Source: Microcella frigidaquae (GTDB taxonomy: Bacteria > Actinomycetota > Actinomycetes > Actinomycetales > Microbacteriaceae). Taken from it: a DNA stretch of 64,000 bases. The notes under the pieces are model-generated. The model saw only the letters and a program-made list of their open reading frames with translations. It was not told the DNA's origin and did no database searches. Both the position numbers and the translations under genes were made by a program. Position 1 is the first letter of the stretch; the number at the start of each line of letters is the position of its first letter. Positions 19,127 through 27,528 of this stretch are shown one piece after another. The stretch is taken from contig NZ_JACHBS010000001.1 of assembly GCF_014200395.1 (NCBI RefSeq), positions 124,001 to 188,000 on the forward strand. The letters are read 5' to 3'.

Positions 19127-20266
19127 GTGCTCGCCTCGGACCCTGTGCTGCAGCTCGTCGCCGCGGCGCTCGTGCTCACCGCAGCGCCCGCGGCCGTGCT
19201 GCTGCTCCGCCCGGTGCGGAGGGGAATGCTGGTGGCCGCGATCGCCGCCGGGCTAGCCGCCGCCACCTCCGTGCTGGCCCTGGATGCTCAGCTCGCCCTC
19301 CGCGAGGACCCTCTGGCCGCGCTGCTCGATGCCGCTGCGGCGGCCGCCGTCACGATCATCGTCACGGTCGTCTCGGCCGACCGGTGGGGGAGCCGCGTCC
19401 CCCTCCGCGCTCCCCTCGCCGCCGTGCAGGCGGGCATCTGGGGTGGTCTCGCGATCGGTCCGGTGCTCGCGGCCACGGTCGGCACGGTGCCGTCGTTCGT
19501 CCAGCGGGCTCTCGACGCGGTCGACGCGACGGGCGTGCTCGCGCTGTTCACGGCGCCGGCCGCGGCGCTGTTCGTGCTCGCGCTGATCCCGGCCGCCGCG
19601 GTCTCCGTGCGGCCCGGACCGGACTCGGCGCACGCTCCGCAGCCATCGAGCACTGCAGGCCTGCCGCCGCGACCGTCGCGCCTCCGCTCCGCGCTCGCGA
19701 TCGGGCTGCTCGCGCTCGGGGCCGCCGCGTGGATGGTCGGTGTCGAGCGGGTCGTGTCGGATGCGACCGGTCGGCTCGTCGTGAATGCCGGGGCGGGCAT
19801 CCTTCTCGGGGTGCTCAGCTGGCTCGTCGTGGCCCGCATTGTCGGTCGGGGCCGCCCGCGCGGGGGAGCGGTGCTGGGTGCCGCGCTCGGCTGGGCGGCC
19901 GTCGGGGCGGGCGGTGCCTTCCTCGCGCCCCTCGGACTGGTCGCCGCCGCGGTCGTGGGGGCATCGGCGGGTACCGCGATCGTCCTGCGCGCGCCGGTCG
20001 GCGCCGATCCGGTGCGCCGTGCCGCGCTCGGCATCATCGTTGCAACGGCGATCGGCGGTCTGATCGCGACGATCCTCGCCGACGGATTCGGCCTCGCGGC
20101 CTCGGGGGCGACACTCGGGCTGCTGACGCAGGTCGTTGCCGTGGTCGTGGTCGCGCTCGTCAGTGCACTGGCGGCGCTCGTCGGGTGGTGCGCCGCCGCG
20201 GCGGCCGGCCGGCTGGTCGGCGCGGCGCGCGGTCGAGCCGCCGAGATCGAGGCGGGAGAGTCGTGA
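19127..20266 (+). CDS. Diverged Amt-like membrane protein lacking both channel histidines
   Basis: A 379-residue hydrophobic protein with about 10-11 membrane segments, directly after amtB. It is a relative of AmtB by gapless comparison: residues 192-269 align to AmtB 224-301, with SWLVVARI over AWLVVEAI and AFLAPL over AFLTPL; over 228-269 I count 17 of 42 identities. The N-terminus also aligns without offset (AALVL then Pro21). The positions of the two ammonium-channel histidines are Leu140 and Thr307, so ordinary Amt conduction is unlikely. It could be a regulatory subunit, a sensor or a channel for another solute. The GTG at 19127 follows GGAAGGAG. Confidence 0.75.
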   Translation: MLASDPVLQLVAAALVLTAAPAAVLLLRPVRRGMLVAAIAAGLAAATSVLALDAQLALREDPLAALLDAAAAAAVTIIVTVVSADRWGSRVPLRAPLAAVQAGIWGGLAIGPVLAATVGTVPSFVQRALDAVDATGVLALFTAPAAALFVLALIPAAAVSVRPGPDSAHAPQPSSTAGLPPRPSRLRSALAIGLLALGAAAWMVGVERVVSDATGRLVVNAGAGILLGVLSWLVVARIVGRGRPRGGAVLGAALGWAAVGAGGAFLAPLGLVAAAVVGASAGTAIVLRAPVGADPVRRAALGIIVATAIGGLIATILADGFGLAASGATLGLLTQVVAVVVVALVSALAALVGWCAAAAAGRLVGAARGRAAEIEAGES

Positions 20267-20269
20267 CGG

Positions 20270-20342
20270 TGGGCGATACCAGACTCGAACTGATGACCTC
20301 TTCCGTGTGAAGGAAGCGCGCTACCAACTGCGCCAATCGCCC
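20270..20342 (-). tRNA. tRNA-Val (anticodon CAC)
   Basis: A complete cloverleaf on the minus strand with acceptor GGGCGAT/ATCGCCC and anticodon stem CTTCC/GGAAG around the loop TTCACAC. The CCA end is not encoded (ACCG follows). It reads the valine codon GUG and is closely similar to the Val-GAC gene on the other strand. Confidence 0.95.
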
Positions 20343-20431
20343 GTGCGGCACTATCTTGCCATATCCCGCGCCGCGGTTCCGACGGCACGCACGGGGCTCG
20401 CGGGACGGTGGCGACACGCCCTCCGCTCGGT

Positions 20432-20461
20432 TTGGCCCTCGCCGGAGAGTTGGGCTAGAGT
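20432..20461 (+). promoter_or_regulatory. Promoter of the plus-strand tRNA cluster
   Basis: TTGGCC (20432-20437) and TAGAGT (20456-20461) are separated by 18 bases, the best -35/-10 pair in the window, as expected for stable RNA genes. A small CCCGC-GCGGG hairpin lies between the promoter and the tRNA-Gly gene. Confidence 0.7.
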
Positions 20462-20494
20462 TTCGATGCACCCCGCGAGAGCGGGAGGCGAAAT

Positions 20495-20566
20495 GCGGAT
20501 GTGGCGCAGTGGTAGCGCATCACCTTGCCAAGGTGAGGGTCGCGAGTTCGAATCTCGTCATCCGCT
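20495..20566 (+). tRNA. tRNA-Gly (anticodon GCC)
   Basis: Cloverleaf with acceptor GCGGATG/CATCCGC, anticodon stem TCACC/GGTGA and loop TTGCCAA, and T-arm CGAGTTCGAATCTCG. No encoded CCA. First gene of a Gly-Cys-Val cluster. Confidence 0.96.
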
Positions 20567-20602
20567 CGAGCAATGACCTCTGGTAGTCGGGGTCGTGCCC
20601 AC

Positions 20603-20673
20603 GGTGGCGTGGCCGAGAGGCGAGGCAGCGGCCTGCAAAGCCGTGCACACGGGTTCGAATCCCGTCGCCACCT
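20603..20673 (+). tRNA. tRNA-Cys (anticodon GCA)
   Basis: Cloverleaf with acceptor GGTGGCG/CGCCACC, anticodon stem CGGC/GCCG around the loop CTGCAAA, and T-arm CGGGTTCGAATCCCG. No encoded CCA. Confidence 0.95.
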
Positions 20674-20705
20674 CGCTGGTCGACTACCGGCAACATCCCA
20701 GAAAT

Positions 20706-20780
20706 GGGCGATTGGCGCAGCGGTAGCGCGCTTCCCTGACACGGAAGAGGTCACTGGTTCGATCCCAGTATCGCCCACCA
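20706..20780 (+). tRNA. tRNA-Val (anticodon GAC)
   Basis: Cloverleaf with acceptor GGGCGAT/ATCGCCC and anticodon stem CTTCC/GGAAG around the loop CTGACAC. CCA is encoded (20778-20780), unlike its three neighbours. It differs from the minus-strand Val-CAC gene at only a few loop and T-arm positions, so the two are inverted duplicates. A terminator follows. Confidence 0.96.
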
Positions 20781-20785
20781 AAAAG

Positions 20786-20807
20786 CCCCCGGTCTGCCGG
20801 GGGTTTT
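20786..20807 (+). terminator. Intrinsic terminator of the tRNA cluster
   Basis: A 7-bp G/C stem (CCCCCGG/CCGGGGG) with the loop TCTG, followed by TTTT. It is the only terminator in the window with a clear T-run. Confidence 0.9.
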
Positions 20808-20870
20808 CGTGTTTGACCTCGCGGTGCTGTGCACCCACTACGGGGGCATGACCGGCATTCACGAAGACTC

Positions 20871-20876
20871 TAGGCT
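20871..20876 (+). promoter_or_regulatory. -10 box (TAGGCT) of the glycosyltransferase gene, leaderless type
   Basis: TAGGCT ends six bases before the ATG at 20883. A TGACC element 17-18 bases upstream could be a weak -35. Confidence 0.6.
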
Positions 20877-20882
20877 GAAGCT

Positions 20883-22760
20883 ATGGCTCCGGGGGGAGAG
20901 GCCGCCGCGCGCGTGGCCGACAGCGAGGCATTCGCCGATCTGCTGCTGCGTTCGGGACTCGTGTCGCCGGAGAACCTCGCATTCGCCCGTCGGGTGAAGG
21001 AACGCACCGGCGCCCACATCGACGAGGTGCTGATCAGCCAGGGGCTTCTCGACTCCGAGAGCCTGCTGCTCGCGGAGGCCCACGCCTGGGGCGTGCATCC
21101 CATCGATCTGGAGGCCGTCAAGTTCGACGATGCCGTCGTGCGCCGATTCCCGGGCCAGACCTACCTCGCCGAGAACTGGATGCCCATCCGCCGTAACGAC
21201 GCCGGCGTGATCTTCATCGCCACGGCCCGCGGCGTCGCCCCCGAGCGTGTCGCGCACATCCGCGCGCTGCTCGGCGGGGCGGAGGTGCAGTTCGTCGCCA
21301 CGACCTCCTGGGACATCAAGAACGCCTGCCTGCGGCTGTTCCGCTCCGAGATCGCCGACGAGGCGGCGAACGAGCTGTGGCGGCAGAACCCGATGATGTC
21401 GGCGCGCATCACGTTCAGCCGGTCGCAGAAGGTGCTCGGCGCGGTGCTCGCGGTGGGCATCCTGCTCGCGGCGGTGCTGCGCCCCCTGGAGACCGGGATC
21501 GGCGCGCTCACCGTGCTGAGCCTGGTCTTCCTCGCCGGTACGAGCTTCAAGTTCATCGTCGCCATGCGCGGGGCGCGTTACGACGTCGTCGAGCGCATCA
21601 CCACCGCGCAGGTGCACGCGCTCGATGACCGCGATCTCCCGCGCTACACGGTGCTCGTCCCGGTGTTCCGCGAGGCGAACATCGTCGGGCAGCTGATCCG
21701 CAACCTCGGCGGTCTCGACTACCCGACCGAGAAGCTCGAGGTGCTCATCCTGATCGAGGAGGAGGACGCCGAGACCCTCGCCGCGGTCGAGGCCTCGAAT
21801 CCGCCGCCGCACTTCCGCGTCGTGACGATCCCGAAGGGGCAGCCGCAGACGAAGCCACGCGCCTGCAACGTGGGCCTCTACTTCGCCACCGGCGAGTACC
21901 TCGTCATCTACGACGCGGAGGACACTCCCGACCCGGACCAGCTCAAGAAGGCCGTCGTCGCCTTCCGGCGCGGCGGCGACGACATGGTCTGCGTGCAGGC
22001 CTCGCTGAACTACTTCAACGACTCCGAGAACGCCCTGACGCGGATGTTCACGCTCGAGTACAGCTACTGGTTCGACTACATGCTGGCCGGCCTGGACTAC
22101 GGCGACCTGCCGATCCCGCTCGGCGGCACGTCGAACCACTTCCGCACCTCGGCGCTCATCGAGCTCGGCGGCTGGGACCCGTACAACGTGACCGAGGACG
22201 CCGACCTGGGCATCCGCGCGAGCGCTCTCGGCTACCGCATCGGCGTCATCAACTCGACGACGATGGAGGAGGCGAACACCTCGATCCCGAACTTCATCCG
22301 GCAGCGCTCGCGCTGGATCAAGGGCTACATGCAGACCACGCTGGTGCACGCCCGGCAGCCGGTGGCCCTGATCCGGCAGATCGGTCTGCGTCGGTTCCTG
22401 AGCTTCGTGCTGCTGATCGCGGGCACCCCTGCGACGTTCCTCGGCGTGATCCCGTTCTACGTCGTCACGGCCATCACGATCGCGCTCCCCGTGAACGCCC
22501 TCGCCGAGCTCTTCCCGGTCTGGCTGCTCTGGCTGACCCTGCTGAACTTCGTGTTCGGCAACGTGATCATGATCTACCTCTCGATGATGGGCCCGTACAA
22601 GCGCGGCACGTTCCACCTCGTGCTGTGGGCGCTGCTCAACCCGGTGTACTGGCTGCTGCACTCGATCGCCTCGTACAAGGGCCTCTGGCAGCTGCTCACG
22701 AAGCCGCACTACTGGGAGAAGACCGAGCACGGACTGACGACGCATGTCCAGCACGACTGA
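20883..22760 (+). CDS. Family 2 glycosyltransferase with N-terminal GspE/MshEN-like domain
   Basis: A 625-residue protein of two parts. Residues 14 to about 155 resemble the GspE/MshEN N-terminal domain (SGLVSPENL, then ISQGLLDSESLLLAEAHAWG). Residues 250-490 are a processive GT2 domain with Asp344 and Asp347 (YDAEDTPD), the TED motif at 437-439 and QRSRW at 474-478, as in cellulose-synthase-like enzymes. Membrane segments lie at about 184-230 and from 500 to the end. It probably makes and extrudes an exopolysaccharide. NfrB of E. coli combines the same two domains and responds to c-di-GMP, but the arginine-containing RLG motif that contacts c-di-GMP is degenerate here (AFAD and HID), so binding is uncertain. 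Confidence 0.82.
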   Translation: MAPGGEAAARVADSEAFADLLLRSGLVSPENLAFARRVKERTGAHIDEVLISQGLLDSESLLLAEAHAWGVHPIDLEAVKFDDAVVRRFPGQTYLAENWMPIRRNDAGVIFIATARGVAPERVAHIRALLGGAEVQFVATTSWDIKNACLRLFRSEIADEAANELWRQNPMMSARITFSRSQKVLGAVLAVGILLAAVLRPLETGIGALTVLSLVFLAGTSFKFIVAMRGARYDVVERITTAQVHALDDRDLPRYTVLVPVFREANIVGQLIRNLGGLDYPTEKLEVLILIEEEDAETLAAVEASNPPPHFRVVTIPKGQPQTKPRACNVGLYFATGEYLVIYDAEDTPDPDQLKKAVVAFRRGGDDMVCVQASLNYFNDSENALTRMFTLEYSYWFDYMLAGLDYGDLPIPLGGTSNHFRTSALIELGGWDPYNVTEDADLGIRASALGYRIGVINSTTMEEANTSIPNFIRQRSRWIKGYMQTTLVHARQPVALIRQIGLRRFLSFVLLIAGTPATFLGVIPFYVVTAITIALPVNALAELFPVWLLWLTLLNFVFGNVIMIYLSMMGPYKRGTFHLVLWALLNPVYWLLHSIASYKGLWQLLTKPHYWEKTEHGLTTHVQHD

Positions 22761-23928
22761 GGCCCCGGTGCTGCGGCGCGATCGCTCGAACCGCTCGACC
22801 GGCCGCACCCGCTTCGATCCGTTCCCGCGCAACCCGATCTGGCGGTGGATGCTCCGCCTCGGCACGGCGGCACCGTTGGTGCTGCTCGCGCTCCTGCTCG
22901 AGGCGGTCCCGCATCCGCAGACGGCCCCGAACGCCGACCTCGAGACGGCCGTGGCGGCCATCGACTGGACGCGCGGTGATGCGGAGTGGCTCGCGCTGCT
23001 GTATCCGCACACAGCGGTCCTGCTGGCCTCGGCGAATCCCGTCGGGCGGGTCGGCCTCAGCATCATCGGCGCGATCGCGGCGGGCTTCCTGCTGCAGAAG
23101 GTGGCCGAGATCATCGCCCAGCGCTCGATCCCGCGCTCGACGGGCATCATCCTGGTGCTCGGGCTCGCCGCCAACCCGCTGTTCGCCTACTTCGCCCTGG
23201 AGAACCTGCCCGGTTTCCTCGCACTGACCTTCTTCGGGCTCGCGCTCGCCGATCTGGTGCGCTTCGTCAACTGGGGAAGCACCGAGGCGGGCTTCCGCGC
23301 GGGCATCCTGCTCATGCTGGCCGCGCTCAGCGACCCCTCCGGCATCCTCTACGCACTGGTGGCCGTCCTGGCATCGCCCTTCCTCCGGCACGGCCGCACG
23401 GCGGCCCCGGGCCTCCGGGCCGCCAACATGCTCGTGCTCGCGTTCCCCACGCTCGGGGCCTTCGCGACGATCATGTTCCTCAACCTGCTGTTCTTCGGCT
23501 CGGCCTGGCCGGGGTTCGACCTCGCGGTGATCGTCGCGGGCGTGCCGGCCGGCGTCACTGCCCTCGTCGGACTGTACTCGACCCCGACCGGCTGGCTCAT
23601 CGCCGCTCCGCTCGCGAGCGCGTGGCTGGTCGCCGCGATCGTGCGACGGCCCGCGGCGATCCCGGTATCGGCGATCGTCTTCGTGCTGCTCAACGTCGCC
23701 TTCCTGCTCGGGGTGTTCCACCCGGGCGCCGCGGGGACCACGTTCCTGCTCCTCAGCCTGCTCGCGATCACCCTGATCCCCGGCGCCCGCACCCCCCTGA
23801 CGAACGCGCTCGTCGACCTCGTCGCGGTGCTGCAGATCCTCATCGCCTGGGCGGCGGCGCTCGACCGCGCCATCGTGCTCGACTGGATGCAGTCGGTCGC
23901 GACGGCGTGGGTGCTCGTCTCGGGCTGA
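22744..23928 (+). CDS. Polytopic membrane protein of unknown function coupled to the GT2 gene
   Basis: A 394-residue protein starting at an ATG that overlaps the glycosyltransferase end by 17 bases, so the two are co-translated. After a basic N-terminal tail of about 35 residues there are roughly ten hydrophobic segments. A long extracytoplasmic loop follows the first segment (about residues 56-80, with IDWTRGDAEWLALLYPH). The topology recalls GT-C glycosyltransferases and polysaccharide export proteins, but I see no catalytic motif that proves it. Context suggests a role in the modification or export of the polymer made by the upstream enzyme. Confidence 0.7.
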   Translation: MSSTTEAPVLRRDRSNRSTGRTRFDPFPRNPIWRWMLRLGTAAPLVLLALLLEAVPHPQTAPNADLETAVAAIDWTRGDAEWLALLYPHTAVLLASANPVGRVGLSIIGAIAAGFLLQKVAEIIAQRSIPRSTGIILVLGLAANPLFAYFALENLPGFLALTFFGLALADLVRFVNWGSTEAGFRAGILLMLAALSDPSGILYALVAVLASPFLRHGRTAAPGLRAANMLVLAFPTLGAFATIMFLNLLFFGSAWPGFDLAVIVAGVPAGVTALVGLYSTPTGWLIAAPLASAWLVAAIVRRPAAIPVSAIVFVLLNVAFLLGVFHPGAAGTTFLLLSLLAITLIPGARTPLTNALVDLVAVLQILIAWAAALDRAIVLDWMQSVATAWVLVSG

Positions 23929-23946
23929 GCCACCGGCGGCCGCCGG

Positions 23947-23952
23947 TAGAGT
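23947..23952 (+). promoter_or_regulatory. -10 box (TAGAGT) of thrS
   Basis: TAGAGT lies 41 bases before the thrS GTG at 23994. The leader is too short for a T-box and none is seen. Confidence 0.45.
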
Positions 23953-23993
23953 TGAGCCCGCCCTTCGCCCCTCGACCTCCGTGAGGAGACCGC

Positions 23994-26015
23994 GTGTCTG
24001 TCGACGCCCCGGCCGAGCATCCGGCCGCCCCTGCCGCCCCCGCCGCGATCACCGCGACGGAGCCGACGGACGGCTTCGGTCTGTTCACCGACCGAAGCGT
24101 CGTCGCCATGCGGGTCGGCGGCGAGCTGCGCGACCTCGCCCACCGGCTGGACCCGGGCGAGACGGCCGAGCCGGTGACCATCGACTCGCCCGACGGCCTG
24201 GCGATCCTGCGGCACTCGACCGCGCACGTGCTGGCGCAGGCGGTGCAGTCGATCAACCCGGAGGCGAAGCTCGGCATCGGCCCGCCCGTCACGGACGGCT
24301 TCTACTACGACTTCGACGTCGTGACCCCGTTTACGACCGACGATTTCTCGGCCCTGAGCAAGGCGATGGATCGCATCATCCGTCAGGGCCAGCGCTTCGT
24401 GCGCCGTGTCGTCACGGAGGAGGAGGCGCGCGCCGAGCTCGCCGGCGAGCCCTACAAGCTCGAGCTCATCGGGCTCAAGGGCGCGGCGGCCGACGGTGCC
24501 GACGGCGAGAGCGTGGAGGTCGGCGGCGGCGAGCTGACGATCTACGACAATGTCGACGGCAAGACGGGCGAGGTCTACTGGAAGGACCTCTGCCGCGGCC
24601 CGCACCTGCCCAACACCCGGATGATCGGCAACGGCTGGTCGCTCATGCGGGTCGCCGCGGCCTACTGGCGGGGCAGCGAGAAGAACCCCCAGCTGCAGCG
24701 CATCTACGGCACCGCGTGGCCGTCGAAGGATGCCCTCCGTGAACACCTCGCCCGCCTCGAGGAGGCCGCCAAGCGCGACCACCGCAAGCTCGGGGTCGAG
24801 CTCGACCTGTTCAGCTTCCCCGATGAGATCGGATCAGGCCTCGCGGTGTTCCACCCCAAGGGCGGCATCGTGCGGGCGGAGATCGAGTCGTACATGCGCG
24901 AGCGGCTGCTCGCCAACGGCTACGAGCTCGTGTACTCGCCGCACATCACGAAGGGCGCCCTGTTCGAGACGAGCGGCCACCTCCAGTGGTACGAGGAGGG
25001 GATGTTCCCGGCGATGCACCTCGACGAGGAGCGCGACGCCGACGGGCAGATCACGAAGCAGGGCCAGGACTACTACCTGAAGCCCATGAACTGCCCCTTC
25101 CACAACCTGATCTTCCGTGCGCGCGGCCGCAGCTACCGCGAGCTGCCGCTGCGGCTCGCCGAGTTCGGCACCGTCTACCGCTACGAGAAGAGCGGCACCC
25201 TCTCGGGGCTCACTCGCGTCCGTGGCCTGACCCAGGACGACGCGCACATCTACGTCACCCCCGATCAGGTGCGCGACGAGGTGGCCCGCCAGCTCGAGTT
25301 CGTGCTCGAGACCCTGCGCGGATACGGCCTCGACGACTTCTACCTCGAGCTGTCGACCCGCAACCCCGAGAAGTCGGTCGGCAGCGACGAGCTGTGGGAG
25401 CAGGCGACCGAGACGCTGCGGCAGGTCGCCGTCGACTCCGGGCTCGAGCTCGTTCCCGACCCGGGCGGTGCCGCGTTCTACGGCCCGAAGATCTCGGTGC
25501 AGGCGCGCGACGCGATCGGCCGTACCTGGCAGCTGTCGACGGTGCAGCTCGACTTCAACCAGCCCGAGCGCTTCGAGCTCGAGTACACCGCCCCCGACGG
25601 CACGCGCCAGCAGCCGATCATGATCCACCGCGCGTTGCTCGGCTCGATCGAGCGCTTCTTCGCGATCCTGCTCGAGCACTACGCCGGCGCGTTCCCCGCC
25701 TGGCTCGCTCCCGAGCAGGTGGTGGGCATCCCGGTCGCCGAGGACTACGCCGAGCACCTCGAGCACGTGATCGAGCAGCTTCGGGCGGCGGGCGTGCGCG
25801 CCCATGTCGACCGCAGCGATGACCGCATGCAGAAGAAGATCCGCACGCATACGACCGGCAAGGTGCCCTACCTGCTGATCGCGGGCGCCGAGGACGTCGC
25901 GAACGGCGCGGTCAGCTTCCGGTTCCGCGACGGCACGCAGGTCAACGGCGTGCCGATCGAGCAGGCGATCCAGCGCATCACCACGGCGATCTCGACGCGG
26001 TCGAGCGAGCTGTAG
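23994..26015 (+). CDS. thrS: Threonine--tRNA ligase
   Basis: A 673-residue class II synthetase that charges tRNA-Thr. A short TGS domain (about residues 20-70) precedes the second-additional-domain editing region, recognised by [11 protein letters not shown] with its metal-type histidines. The catalytic core has [20 protein letters not shown], where Cys and later His residues bind the zinc that selects threonine, and class II motif 2 in [14 protein letters not shown]. The C-terminal anticodon domain is complete. GTG follows a GAGGAG SD. Confidence 0.96.
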   Translation: MSVDAPAEHPAAPAAPAAITATEPTDGFGLFTDRSVVAMRVGGELRDLAHRLDPGETAEPVTIDSPDGLAILRHSTAHVLAQAVQSINPEAKLGIGPPVTDGFYYDFDVVTPFTTDDFSALSKAMDRIIRQGQRFVRRVVTEEEARAELAGEPYKLELIGLKGAAADGADGESVEVGGGELTIYDNVDGKTGEVYWKDLCRGPHLPNTRMIGNGWSLMRVAAAYWRGSEKNPQLQRIYGTAWPSKDALREHLARLEEAAKRDHRKLGVELDLFSFPDEIGSGLAVFHPKGGIVRAEIESYMRERLLANGYELVYSPHITKGALFETSGHLQWYEEGMFPAMHLDEERDADGQITKQGQDYYLKPMNCPFHNLIFRARGRSYRELPLRLAEFGTVYRYEKSGTLSGLTRVRGLTQDDAHIYVTPDQVRDEVARQLEFVLETLRGYGLDDFYLELSTRNPEKSVGSDELWEQATETLRQVAVDSGLELVPDPGGAAFYGPKISVQARDAIGRTWQLSTVQLDFNQPERFELEYTAPDGTRQQPIMIHRALLGSIERFFAILLEHYAGAFPAWLAPEQVVGIPVAEDYAEHLEHVIEQLRAAGVRAHVDRSDDRMQKKIRTHTTGKVPYLLIAGAEDVANGAVSFRFRDGTQVNGVPIEQAIQRITTAISTRSSEL

Positions 26016-26029
26016 GCGGGCATCCGGCG

Positions 26030-26602
26030 ATGACGCAGCGGGATGCGGAGAAGCCGTCGCTCGACGGCGTCGAGGCCGAGCCGGCCTCGGGGTTCGCGGC
26101 CGCGCCCGACGGCTACGCGCGGCTCTGGACGCCGCACCGCATGGCGTACATCCAGTCGCACCACGTGCAGGAGAGCGACGACGAGTGCCCGTTCTGTCGC
26201 GTGCCGCGGGAGACCGATGAGGAGGCGCTGATCGTCGCGCGCGGCGAGCGCGCCTTCGTGGTGCTCAACCTGTACCCGTACAACACCGGGCACCTGCTGG
26301 TCTGCCCGTACCGGCACGTGGGGCTCTACGACGAGGCGACTGAGGCCGAGGCCGCCGAGATCGCGGCGCTGACGCAGACCGCCATGCGGGTGCTGCGGGC
26401 GACGATGCGGTGCGACGGCTTCAACATCGGCATGAACCAGGGTCGCCTGGCGGGTGCGGGCATCGCCGAGCACCTGCACCAGCACGTGGTGCCGCGCTGG
26501 AGCGCGGACGCGAACTTCATGCCGATCGTCGCGGGCACCAAGGCGATGCCCCGGCTGCTCGGCGAGGTGCGCGCGGAGATCGCGGCGGCCTGGCCGCGCT
26601 GA
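26030..26602 (+). CDS. HIT domain protein (diadenosine polyphosphate phosphorylase/hydrolase type)
   Basis: A 190-residue histidine-triad protein. The active-site triad is EHLHQHVVP with His148, His150 and His152, and a CPFC pair at 53-56 probably binds zinc with the C-terminal half of the fold. It resembles the mycobacterial thrS-linked HIT protein that phosphorolyses Ap4A, and the thrS-HIT gene order is kept here. In mycobacteria a pgsA gene follows, which is absent. A GCGGGCATCCGG repeat lies in the 14-base gap after thrS. Confidence 0.88.
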   Translation: MTQRDAEKPSLDGVEAEPASGFAAAPDGYARLWTPHRMAYIQSHHVQESDDECPFCRVPRETDEEALIVARGERAFVVLNLYPYNTGHLLVCPYRHVGLYDEATEAEAAEIAALTQTAMRVLRATMRCDGFNIGMNQGRLAGAGIAEHLHQHVVPRWSADANFMPIVAGTKAMPRLLGEVRAEIAAAWPR

Positions 26603-26669
26603 CCGGCATCACGGACCCCCTGGCCGGCGTCGCGGTCCTGCCGAACGGCATCCGATCAGGCGGAGCTGC

Positions 26670-27521
26670 TCAGCGCACCTGCCGCACGGCGAACTGCAGG
26701 CGGGGGTGCGCGTAGGCCTCCTGCGACTCGACAAGCTGCAGCTCGCGCTCACCCGACTCGAGGGTGGCCGTGAGCAGGTCGAAGACGCTCGAGGCGGTGC
26801 GCGCGAGCGCGTCGGCCGCGTCGCCCGTGCGGCGGTAGTGCGCGGTGAACAGCGCGGCCGTCACGTCGCCCGAGCCGTTCGCCTTCATCGGCAGCTGCGG
26901 GGTGGTGACGATCCAGGCGCCCTGATCGTCGACGGCGAGCATCTCGAGGGTGCCCTCCTCGCGGTCGGGGCGCTCGACGCTCGTCACGAGCACCGTGCGC
27001 GGGCCCATGGCGCGGGCGAGGTCGACCGAGGCGAGGGTCGACTCGAGTGTGTCGGGCTCGGTGCCCGTCAAGTAGCCGAGCTCGAACTGGTTCGGCGTGA
27101 TCAGATCGGCGGCGGGGACGACCCGCTCGCGCAGTAGCACCGGGATCGCGGGGGCCACGAAGCAGCCGCTCTTCGCGTTGCCCATGACGGGGTCGCAGGC
27201 GTAGATCGCTGCGGGGTTCGCCGCCTTGATGCGGGCGACGGCGTCGAGGATCACGTCGGCGATGCCCTCCGAGCCCTGGTAGCCGGAGAGGATCACGTCG
27301 ATCTGCGGGAAGGCGCCGCGCTCCTCGATGCCCGTGATGACCTCGCGCACATCGTCGGGCGCGATGAGCGGGCCGCGCCAGGCGCCATAGCCGGTGTGGT
27401 TGGAGAAGTTCACCGTGTAGACCGGCATGACCTCGACACCGATGCGCTGCAGGGGAAACACGGCCGCGGAGTTGCCGACGTGCCCGTAGGCGACGGCGGA
27501 CTGGATGGAGAGCACCTTCAC
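26670..27521 (-). CDS. pdxY: Pyridoxal kinase
   Basis: A 283-residue ribokinase-fold enzyme that phosphorylates pyridoxal, the B6 salvage step. Visible are the N-terminal LSIQSAVAYGHVGNSAA, which binds the pyridine ring, the YACDPVMGN segment, TPNQFELGYLTG and the catalytic-base loop KANGSGDVTAALF with Asp of GSGD. The GTG start lies eight bases after the stop of the MocR-type regulator, so the kinase is made with its regulator. It is convergent with the HIT gene. Confidence 0.92.
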   Translation of the reverse strand: MKVLSIQSAVAYGHVGNSAAVFPLQRIGVEVMPVYTVNFSNHTGYGAWRGPLIAPDDVREVITGIEERGAFPQIDVILSGYQGSEGIADVILDAVARIKAANPAAIYACDPVMGNAKSGCFVAPAIPVLLRERVVPAADLITPNQFELGYLTGTEPDTLESTLASVDLARAMGPRTVLVTSVERPDREEGTLEMLAVDDQGAWIVTTPQLPMKANGSGDVTAALFTAHYRRTGDAADALARTASSVFDLLTATLESGERELQLVESQEAYAHPRLQFAVRQVR

Positions 27522-27528
27522 CGCTCGA

